Below, in pieces: positions 7,020 to 11,651 of a DNA stretch of 11,651 bases. A model generated the notes under the pieces. It ran no database searches, was not told where the DNA came from, and saw nothing but the letters and a program-made list of their open reading frames with translations. A program made the translations under genes and the position numbers. Where the stretch lies: NCBI GenBank assembly GCA_023433855.1, contig JAEYTV010000419.1, forward strand, positions 1 to 11,651. Reading direction: 5' to 3'. Position 1 is the stretch's first letter. Every line of letters begins with the position of its first letter. The stretch is from Pseudomonadota bacterium (GTDB lineage Bacteria > Pseudomonadota > Alphaproteobacteria > Rhizobiales > Rhizobiaceae).

Positions 7020-7265
7020 ATGAGCATTTCCATCAGCAATTTCAATTCCGCAGACGGCGCTAAGCTTTCGCCGCAACCCATCGCAAGCGCTGTCTCCGAG
7101 GCCCGCCGGGCGGTCGGCTACAGTATCGAGGAACTGGCCGTGACGACGGGGCTGGTCAACGATGAGATTCTTCGGATTGAAGAGGGCAGGGATGCTGATC
7201 CTGTGAAGCTAAAGCGTATCGCCGCCGCTTTACAGGTTCCGCTTTCGACCTTCCTTCCCGTGTGA
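7020..7265 (+). CDS. Small XRE-family helix-turn-helix protein
   Basis: An 81-aa protein that is essentially a single Cro/C1 (HTH_3) DNA-binding domain at about residues 22-78. It reads VSEARRAVGYSIEELAVTTG, then DEILRIEEGRDADPVKLKRI and IAAALQVPLSTFLPV, the usual five-helix order with the recognition helix around TGLVNDEILRIEEG. The first ~20 residues are polar and look disordered. The start is taken as ATG 7020, 9 nt after AAGGA (7006-7010); the ATG at 7014 lies only 3 nt from it. It has its own terminator and stands between tRNA-His and the small membrane ORF, so its targets cannot be inferred from context. Either a transcriptional regulator or a short modulator is possible. Confidence 0.8.
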   Translation: MSISISNFNSADGAKLSPQPIASAVSEARRAVGYSIEELAVTTGLVNDEILRIEEGRDADPVKLKRIAAALQVPLSTFLPV

Positions 7266-7270
7266 CATCG

Positions 7271-7304
7271 AGGAAGCGGGTGGTGTACCCGCTTCCTGTA
7301 TTTA
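7271..7304 (+). terminator. Intrinsic terminator after the HTH gene
   Basis: Perfect 11-bp stem AGGAAGCGGGT (7271-7281) / ACCCGCTTCCT (7287-7297) with GGTGT loop, followed by the T-rich GTATTTA, 5 bp past the stop codon. Confidence 0.88.
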
Positions 7305-7321
7305 TCTTGCCCGCAGGCAGC

Positions 7322-7348
7322 TGGGATGGGCAGAAGAGGCCCATCTCA
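7322..7348. other. Long hairpin in otherwise empty intergenic DNA
   Basis: TGGGATGGGC (7322-7331) pairs with GCCCATCTCA (7339-7348) through ten pairs (one G:U) around loop AGAAGAG. It sits 24 bp beyond the HTH terminator, is not followed by a T-run, and belongs to no ORF I can support. The rest of 7299-7457 shows nothing further that I recognise. Confidence 0.5.
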
Positions 7349-7457
7349 TTACCGCGATCACGTGGCTCCGTCGTCTGTTCAGAAACCAGTTGCCCCACTA
7401 GTTAGCATTTTCCGATACGTAAGCGTGGCGCAAGGCAGACGTGTTCCATGCAGACCA

Positions 7458-7485
7458 TTGACGTCTCTAAAGGCTGTTCTAATTT
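7458..7485 (+). promoter_or_regulatory. Possible promoter of the 42-aa membrane ORF
   Basis: TTGACG (7458-7463), 16-bp spacer, TAATTT (7480-7485). The -35 is good and the -10 is poor. It is positioned correctly for the ORF at 7518. Confidence 0.35.
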
Positions 7486-7517
7486 AGCGGCCGGAGTAGG
7501 AGTGGGGAGTTCTGTCC

Positions 7518-7646
7518 ATGGTTTATGAGTGGGATGAAAAGCGTGCCCGACGGGCACATTTGGCGAGGGTTGGCCTTGTAACGCTTGCCGGTCTGACGAT
7601 GGTCGTTGTGCCGACCTGGATCGCCATGACGTTGAACGTCATCTGA
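7518..7646 (+). CDS. Small single-pass membrane protein (42 aa)
   Basis: The ORF encodes an N-terminal charged stretch (MVYEWDEKRARRAHLARVG, rich in Arg/Lys/His) followed by one hydrophobic helix (LVTLAGLTMVVVPTWIAM and TLNVI) and a stop. A strong ribosome-binding site GGGGAG (7504-7509) lies 8 nt before the ATG, a candidate promoter lies upstream, and a stem-loop follows the gene. The positive-inside rule predicts the N-terminus in the cytoplasm and the C-terminus at or beyond the outer face of the inner membrane. I do not recognise the family. It is too short for routine ORF cut-offs. Bases 7543-7557 form a perfect odd palindrome (GTGCCCG-A-CGGGCAC) that encodes the KRARRAH segment. It lies just upstream of rirA, on the same strand, but with its own signals. 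Confidence 0.65.
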   Translation: MVYEWDEKRARRAHLARVGLVTLAGLTMVVVPTWIAMTLNVI

Positions 7647-7695
7647 CCGACTGTCCAGTCCGGTGGCCTGAACGGCAGCCAAGCCCCACGTCTGG

Positions 7696-7732
7696 ACGAG
7701 GAGCCCGGATATTGCGCTCCTCGTTGCAAGAC
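7696..7732 (+). terminator. Probable terminator after the small membrane ORF
   Basis: ACGAGGAGC (7696-7704) pairs perfectly with GCTCCTCGT (7716-7724) across an 11-nt loop, 50 bp past the stop codon. The following sequence (TGCAAGACTTG) is only weakly T-rich, so termination may be partial. Confidence 0.5.
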
Positions 7733-7751
7733 TTGATTGGCATTATCTTAT

Positions 7752-7768
7752 TTTGGAATTGTTCAAAA
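7752..7768. promoter_or_regulatory. Irr/ICE-like dyad over the rirA promoter
   Basis: TTTGGAA-TTG-TTCAAAA is a 17-bp dyad of the form TTTnGAA-N3-TTCnAAA, differing at one position per half from the iron control element consensus (TTTAGAA...TTCTAAA, from memory) bound by Irr. It overlaps the rirA -35. In Agrobacterium Irr represses rirA in low iron, and this would fit that. Confidence 0.5.
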
Positions 7769-7787
7769 CTGCGAAAGCCTCTATAGA
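7759..7787 (+). promoter_or_regulatory. rirA promoter
   Basis: TTGTTC (7759-7764), 17-bp spacer, TATAGA (7782-7787), predicting a start near 7793 and a leader of about 23 nt. The leader contains GTCTCGGGAGAC (7800-7811), a short palindrome that includes the Shine-Dalgarno GGGAGA. Confidence 0.55.
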
Positions 7788-7815
7788 GAGATGGTAGACG
7801 TCTCGGGAGACCAGC

Positions 7816-8289
7816 ATGCGTTTGACCAAACAGACCAATTATGCAGTGCGTATGCTTATGTACTGTGCCGCCAATGAAGGGCATCTGAGTCGCATCCCCG
7901 AGATTGCCAGGGCCTACGGAGTTTCGGAACTTTTCCTTTTCAAGATCCTTCAGCCCCTTACCCGAGCAGGGCTTGTTGAAACCGTGCGCGGCCGCAACGG
8001 CGGAGTGAAGCTCGGCCGTGCCGCTGACCGCATTACGCTGTTTGATGTCGTCAAGGTGACCGAAGACAACTTCGCTATGGCCGAGTGCTTCGAGGACGGC
8101 GTCGCCGAATGCCCGCTGGTTGACAGTTGCGGCCTGAATGCGGCGCTCCGCAAGGCGCTCAATGCCTTCTTTGATGTGCTCGCCGAGTACACGATCGATG
8201 ACCTGGTGAAAGCCCGGCCGCAGATAAACTTCCTCCTCGGCCTAGACAATCTTCATCTGCCGAAGATGGTGGCGGCCCCGGCCGCCTGA
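7816..8289 (+). CDS. rirA: RirA, Rrf2-family iron-responsive repressor
   Basis: A 157-aa cytoplasmic Rrf2-family regulator that senses iron through an Fe-S cluster and represses iron-uptake genes when iron is plentiful. The N-terminal winged helix (residues 1-80) begins MRLTKQTNYAVRMLMYCAAN and includes the family signature ETVRGRNGGVKLGR around 55-68. The cluster ligands are the three cysteines at 91, 99 and 105 in AECFEDGVAECPLVDSCGLN, the spacing characteristic of RirA rather than IscR or NsrR. The C-terminal ARPQINFLLG is also typical of RirA. The start ATG follows GGGAGA by 5 nt. It has its own promoter with an ICE-like box, suggesting reciprocal control with Irr. No iron-uptake gene is visible in the window. 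Confidence 0.95.
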   Translation: MRLTKQTNYAVRMLMYCAANEGHLSRIPEIARAYGVSELFLFKILQPLTRAGLVETVRGRNGGVKLGRAADRITLFDVVKVTEDNFAMAECFEDGVAECPLVDSCGLNAALRKALNAFFDVLAEYTIDDLVKARPQINFLLGLDNLHLPKMVAAPAA

Positions 8290-8304
8290 TATAGGACGCA
8301 TACG

Positions 8305-8324
8305 GCGGCGGCTTCTCCCGCCGC
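8305..8324 (+). terminator. GC-rich hairpin after rirA
   Basis: GCGGCGG (8305-8311) pairs with CCGCCGC (8318-8324) around CTTCTC, 15 bp past the rirA stop. There is no T-run on either strand, so it is a stem that may slow or stabilise the 3' end rather than a classical terminator. Confidence 0.4.
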
Positions 8325-8357
8325 GACCCAGCCTTCCTGTTTCCAGCGGGCCTGCGT

Positions 8358-8385
8358 TTGACCTGTCTCCTGATTGCCATAGAAG
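8358..8385 (+). promoter_or_regulatory. Possible promoter of the AbrB-family gene
   Basis: TTGACC (8358-8363), 16-bp spacer, TAGAAG (8380-8385), predicting a leader of about 50 nt. Consensus match only. Confidence 0.35.
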
Positions 8386-8440
8386 CGGCAAGCGCCGTGA
8401 GGGTCTGCGCCGCTCTGATAGGTCCGAGCGGTCTTCAGCG

Positions 8441-9472
8441 ATGAGCAATCCTGTTTTGCGCGTCTTCGTACCGACTGCGCTGATCGGAACAGCGGGTGCG
8501 CTGTTCGCCGTCCTCGCAGCTTTTCCTGCACCCTATCTGATCGGACCATCGATCGCGATCACCATCGCCGGCCTGGTGGGTATGCGGCTGGAAGTGCCGG
8601 TGGGGGTTCGCAATCTCTGTTTCGTGGTGGTCGGCGTATCGATAGGAACGAGCGTCACGCCCGAGGTTCTCGTGGCAGCGCGCACTTGGCCTCTGAGCTT
8701 CGTCATGCTGCCCGTTGCCATCGTCGTCCTGCTGTTTGCCAGTTCCTGGGTTCTGCAACGATGTTTCGGGTACGATAGGACAACCTCACTTCTTGCCTCG
8801 TCACCGGGCCATCTGAGTTATGTCCTGAGCCTTGCGGCGGAAATGCGCTGCAACCTCCGCACCGTCAGCATTGCCCAGAGCGTGCGGGTACTGGCGTTGA
8901 CGATCACCACGCCGCTGATCGTCGAAGTCTTCGATCTTGCGGGTAGTCCGCCAGCGGTCCTGCTTGAGGTGATGGACCTTCCTGTTCTGGCGGCGACATT
9001 GGCGGGATCGACCATTCTTGGCTTGCAGTTCCTGCGCTGGAGGTTGCCAGCCGCATTGCTTCTCGGTGGCGTGATCGTGTCGATCGCCACGCATGCTTCA
9101 GGATTGTCGTCCGGTGCCGTTCCAGCCTGGTTGCTCATCCCCACCTATGTGATCCTTGGCTCGATGATAGGTACCCGTTTCTGCGGCGTGTCATTGTTAG
9201 AGCTCCGCGAGGCCTTCGTGGCTGGGGCCGTGGTGACTGCGGTCGTCATTGCGCTCGCCGCGGCAATAGCAGGATGCGTCTCCTACCTCGCAGGCGTTCC
9301 GCTTGATGCGGCGCTGATCGCATTTGCGCCCGGTGGGCTCGAAACCATGGCGGCTATTGCCGTGATGTTGAATGCCGATCCGACCTATGTCGGTGCACAT
9401 CATGTCCTGCGCTTGATCTTTCTGGCGATCCTGATGCCCGCGGTGCTCGGAAGAGAGGCGAGGCAGAGTTGA
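8441..9472 (+). CDS. AbrB-family (COG3180) inner-membrane protein
   Basis: A 343-aa strongly hydrophobic protein with roughly nine to eleven predicted membrane segments. It belongs to the AbrB/COG3180 family, often mislabelled ammonia monooxygenase and named after E. coli AbrB. The protein shows the family's two-fold internal repeat: LASSPGHLSYVLSLAAEM near residue 120 and IAFAPGGLETMAAIAVML near residue 293 are corresponding re-entrant-type motifs (SPGxL / APGGLETM). ADPTYVGAHHVLRLIFL and a short polar tail close the protein. A transport function is likely from the fold, but the substrate is unknown. The ATG at 8441 lacks a clear Shine-Dalgarno. The gene has a candidate promoter of its own, and gntK follows 92 bp downstream on the same strand. 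Confidence 0.85.
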   Translation: MSNPVLRVFVPTALIGTAGALFAVLAAFPAPYLIGPSIAITIAGLVGMRLEVPVGVRNLCFVVVGVSIGTSVTPEVLVAARTWPLSFVMLPVAIVVLLFASSWVLQRCFGYDRTTSLLASSPGHLSYVLSLAAEMRCNLRTVSIAQSVRVLALTITTPLIVEVFDLAGSPPAVLLEVMDLPVLAATLAGSTILGLQFLRWRLPAALLLGGVIVSIATHASGLSSGAVPAWLLIPTYVILGSMIGTRFCGVSLLELREAFVAGAVVTAVVIALAAAIAGCVSYLAGVPLDAALIAFAPGGLETMAAIAVMLNADPTYVGAHHVLRLIFLAILMPAVLGREARQS

Positions 9473-9514
9473 CTTCCAGAAAATTCACCGCACGGGGCTT
9501 GTAGCGCGTGGGCC

Positions 9515-9535
9515 GCGAGAGCTATTTCCTCTCGC
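9515..9535. other. Stem-loop between the AbrB-family gene and gntK
   Basis: GCGAGAG (9515-9521) pairs perfectly with CTCTCGC (9529-9535) around CTATTTC. It is followed by CAAAACG rather than a T-run. It lies 30 bp before the gntK start, so it is either a weak terminator or a leader structure of the gntK message. Confidence 0.45.
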
Positions 9536-9564
9536 AAAACGATAGCAGAAGGTGCGATGAAACC

Positions 9565-10092
9565 ATGAGCGTGAAAGAACCCACAGCGATCGTAGTCATG
9601 GGTGTGAGCGGAGCCGGGAAGACGTCCGTTGGCGAACTGCTGGCGAAGCGGCTGAATTGCACCTTCCTCGAAGGTGATCAACTCCATCCGCCTGCCAATA
9701 TCAAGAAGATGGCAGAAGGTATTCCACTGGACGACGACGACCGTTGGCCATGGCTCGACTTGATCGGCCAGGAACTCACCAGCGCCCTGAAGAGGGGAGG
9801 CGATGTTGTAGCGACGTGTTCGTCGCTCAAGAAAATCTATCGCGACCGGCTGAGGCAAGCGAGTGGTGGCGTTCTCTATTTTGTGTTCCTGACCGGCAAG
9901 AACGAAGTGCTGGAAGAACGCATGGGCGCACGTACCGGTCATTTTATGCCGAAATCTTTGCTTCAGAGCCAGTTGGCAACCCTGGAAAGTCCGCAGGGAG
10001 AGGCAGGCGTCGTCACTGTCGATATTGATGCCACTTTGGACGAGATCGTCGATGAGGCTCTTCGGAAGCTTTCGGAACTGTGGGGCGGGTAA
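9565..10092 (+). CDS. gntK: Gluconokinase
   Basis: A 175-aa P-loop kinase that phosphorylates D-gluconate to 6-phosphogluconate, the entry to the Entner-Doudoroff and pentose phosphate routes. It has Walker A GVSGAGKT at residues 13-20, the gluconate-binding LEGDQLHPPANIKKM at about 35-49, GIPLDDDDRWPWL at 52-64, CSSLKKIYRDRLR near 91-103, and the lid-type ARTGHFMP followed by LLQSQLATLE. The length equals the classical E. coli-type GntK once the start is placed at ATG 9565 (MSVKEPT), preceded by AAGG about 12 nt upstream. An earlier in-frame GTG at 9508 would add 19 unconserved residues spanning the upstream hairpin. No gluconate transporter or regulator is adjacent. Confidence 0.93.
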   Translation: MSVKEPTAIVVMGVSGAGKTSVGELLAKRLNCTFLEGDQLHPPANIKKMAEGIPLDDDDRWPWLDLIGQELTSALKRGGDVVATCSSLKKIYRDRLRQASGGVLYFVFLTGKNEVLEERMGARTGHFMPKSLLQSQLATLESPQGEAGVVTVDIDATLDEIVDEALRKLSELWGG

Positions 10093-10166
10093 AGATCTCG
10101 ACGCAGGTGCCAGCCGGTCACTGCGCGGCAGACCCTTTCCCCAACCGCCTTTTGTCTCCAGGCTCT

Positions 10167-11465
10167 CTAGATCCCCATCCGGTCGCGCAGTCCGTACCAC
10201 CACGCTCCCAGTGCGGTAAGAGGTACGCGTAAAGCGCGGCCGCCTGGGAATGGCAGGTTTGGCAAAGAGGCCCAGACATCGAAGCGTTCGGCATGGCCCG
10301 CCACGGCTTCGCCGAGGATCTTTCCGAGCAGATGGGTCGTTGTCACACCATGGCCGCTATCTCCGTGCGAGAAGTAGACCGTGTCCGACAGTCGGCCTAC
10401 ATGCGGGATCCTGGTAAGTGTGAGTGCGAAATTGCCGCTCCAGGCATACTCGATCGCCACGCCCTTCAACTGTGGGAAGGTCCTGAGCATATTGGGGAGG
10501 ATGACGCCGGTCAGGTCTCGCGGATCCTGTCCTCCGTAGCCGATGCCACCACCGTAGAGCAGGCGATTGTCTGAGGTTCGCCGATAGTAATCGAGAATAT
10601 AATTGGCATCTTCGACGCAGTAGTTGGATGGCAGCAGGCTTTTGATCAATGCGGCGTCAAGTGGTTCAGTCGCCATGACCTGGCTGGAAACCGGCATCAT
10701 CCGCCCGTGGATGTCGGGCAGCAATGGCGCCAGATAGGCATTGCCACAGATCAGCAGATAGCGCGCCTTCACTGAACCGTTTGCTGTGCGAGCAACCGGC
10801 CTGTCGCCGTCATCGATCCCGATAACTCGAGACCGTTCATAGAGGCGCCCGCCTTGGTCCTCGACGGCAGCCGCTTCGCCCAGCACCAGGTTCAGCGGAT
10901 GGATATGTCCGCCCAGCCGATCGATCATGCCCCCGGCGTAACGATCCGTGGCCACATATCTGCCCACATCGGCTTTGGACACCATCTCCAGACCGGTGTG
11001 GCCATGCATTTCCCAGTGGGCCTTGTGCTTCTCCATCTCGCGGATCTGCTTGTCCGTGAAGGCCGCGAAGAACCCGCCATGCACCAGGTCGCAGTCGATC
11101 TTATATGTTTCGACGCGCCGCCGAATGATCTCGCCGCCTTCGAGCGACATCTTGCCCAATTCGTTGGCCTTGTCCTGACCGTAGCGTCCGGCAATGGTTT
11201 CAAGGTCCCGGCTGTACCCGTTGACGATCTGCCCGCCGTTTCGTCCGGACGCGCCAAAGCCGATCCGTTCTGCTTCGAGCACAGCGACCGAGTAGCCTCT
11301 TTCGCATAGTTCGAGTGCGGCCGATATGCCCGTGAACCCTGCGCCGATGACGCAGACATCCGCTTCCGTTTCACCTTCCAGAACCGGGCGGACTCGCTTG
11401 TCATTGGCCGATGCGGCGTACCAGGAGTTCGTGTGGCGTGGATTGTCGGCTGTCTTGAACGTCAT
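10167..11465 (-). CDS. puuB: Gamma-glutamylputrescine oxidase
   Basis: A 432-aa FAD-dependent amine oxidase of the DAO family that oxidises gamma-glutamylputrescine to gamma-glutamyl-gamma-aminobutyraldehyde in the glutamylated putrescine degradation pathway. It has the Rossmann dinucleotide motif GAGFTG (41-46) with the ribose-binding acid in VLEAE (about 62-66) and the GASGRNGGQIVNGYSRD signature from 71. Long stretches resemble E. coli PuuB as I remember it, including SGGHIHPLN-like GGHIHPLNLVLGEA, SNYCVEDANYILDYYR, GYGGQDP, TFPQLKGVAIEYAW and FPGGRALRVPLTALG. The start is taken at ATG 11465, 1 bp after the stop of the upstream glutamine-synthetase-family gene. The ATG at 11492 would overlap that gene by 26 bp. 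The two genes are translationally coupled on the - strand and converge with gntK across a 74-bp gap without a clear terminator. Confidence 0.9.
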   Translation of the reverse strand: MTFKTADNPRHTNSWYAASANDKRVRPVLEGETEADVCVIGAGFTGISAALELCERGYSVAVLEAERIGFGASGRNGGQIVNGYSRDLETIAGRYGQDKANELGKMSLEGGEIIRRRVETYKIDCDLVHGGFFAAFTDKQIREMEKHKAHWEMHGHTGLEMVSKADVGRYVATDRYAGGMIDRLGGHIHPLNLVLGEAAAVEDQGGRLYERSRVIGIDDGDRPVARTANGSVKARYLLICGNAYLAPLLPDIHGRMMPVSSQVMATEPLDAALIKSLLPSNYCVEDANYILDYYRRTSDNRLLYGGGIGYGGQDPRDLTGVILPNMLRTFPQLKGVAIEYAWSGNFALTLTRIPHVGRLSDTVYFSHGDSGHGVTTTHLLGKILGEAVAGHAERFDVWASLPNLPFPGGRALRVPLTALGAWWYGLRDRMGI

Positions 11466-11466
11466 G

Positions 11467-11651
11467 TCATACAGTCCGGATGTAAGCGTCATACTCGACG
11501 TCCGTCACGCGGACGGAGAATTCGGAAAGTTCCTGCTGCTTGCAGGCCGTATAGAGCGCCCGGTACCTCGGCCCCAGCGTGGCATAGGCAAACGTCGAAC
11601 GCGCGAACTGCTGCAGGGCGTAATCCCAGTTGGTCGGTAGCGGCTCATGAC
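11467..11651 (-). CDS. puuA: Glutamine synthetase family protein, C-terminal end only
   Basis: The last 60 codons of a gene running off the right edge. The residues PLPTNWDYALQQFARSTFAY and LGPRYRALYTACKQQEL, then VTDVEYDAYIRTV, match the C-terminus of the glutamine synthetase fold (the conserved LG..., ACK..E and T..EYD..YIR pattern). Its position 1 bp before puuB argues for gamma-glutamylputrescine synthetase, which joins glutamate to putrescine with ATP. Catalytic residues lie outside the window, so a GlnT-type enzyme cannot be excluded. Confidence 0.75.
   Translation of the reverse strand, partial: HEPLPTNWDYALQQFARSTFAYATLGPRYRALYTACKQQELSEFSVRVTDVEYDAYIRTV

Noticed and set aside
7543..7557. 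Perfect palindrome GTGCCCG-A-CGGGCAC as an operator
   Set aside because: It lies inside the small ORF, where Arg/Ala codons readily create such symmetry, and no promoter overlaps it. Noted in the ORF entry only.
8290..8440. - strand frame reading CRFYGNQETGQTQARWKQEG in the rirA downstream gap
   Set aside because: It looks vaguely protein-like, but its ORF has no plausible start and overlaps both flanking genes in antisense. A TBLASTN hit to an intact gene in relatives would be needed to call it a relic.
1..11651. Mobile elements, CRISPR arrays, phage or toxin-antitoxin systems
   Set aside because: I saw no transposase, integrase, regularly spaced repeats or terminal inverted repeats, and the gene content looks like core chromosome.

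Overview
The window looks like a chromosomal segment of an alphaproteobacterium of the family Rhizobiaceae, most like Sinorhizobium/Ensifer. Supporting evidence is a textbook RirA iron regulator (Cys91, Cys99, Cys105), a tRNA-His without the extra 5' G and with G1:U72 and A73 (an alphaproteobacterial trait), TTAA-N7-TTAA CtrA-type boxes, and a gene order acsA2 - cbrA-like kinase - phasin that I remember from S. meliloti. Species identity cannot be settled from the sequence alone.

Left part (1-6624), PHB and cell cycle. It holds the 3' portion of an acetoacetyl-CoA synthetase gene (acsA2, + strand). Next is a 315-bp gap with a CtrA-type box and a strong candidate small RNA that ends in an intrinsic terminator. 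A 1276-aa multi-PAS histidine kinase of the PdhS/PleC/DivJ/CbrA family follows on the - strand. Divergent from it is a phasin gene (phaP) whose promoter carries two tandem PhaR-type boxes. The kinase's upstream region has a second perfect CtrA-type box. The candidate sRNA contains an exposed CU-rich anti-Shine-Dalgarno stretch, and nine of its bases (1972-1980) are exactly complementary to the phasin ribosome-binding site (6159-6167).

Middle part (6625-8440). It holds tRNA-His, a small XRE-type HTH protein with a good terminator, a structured intergenic stretch, an unreported-size 42-aa single-pass membrane protein ORF (7518-7646), and rirA. The rirA promoter carries an Irr/ICE-like dyad over its -35 element.

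Right part (8441-11651). It holds an AbrB-family (COG3180) multi-pass membrane protein and a gluconokinase on the + strand. Converging on them is a - strand polyamine-degradation operon: the 3' end of a glutamine-synthetase-family gene (probably gamma-glutamylputrescine synthetase, puuA) and puuB, gamma-glutamylputrescine oxidase.

The most interesting possibility is a compact local circuit. CbrA-type signalling is known in S. meliloti to affect CtrA, CtrA-type boxes flank both cbrA and the sRNA, and the sRNA is predicted to block translation of the PHB-granule phasin, which is also under PhaR-type control. This would tie cell-cycle state to carbon storage. Every link beyond the sequence matches is inference.
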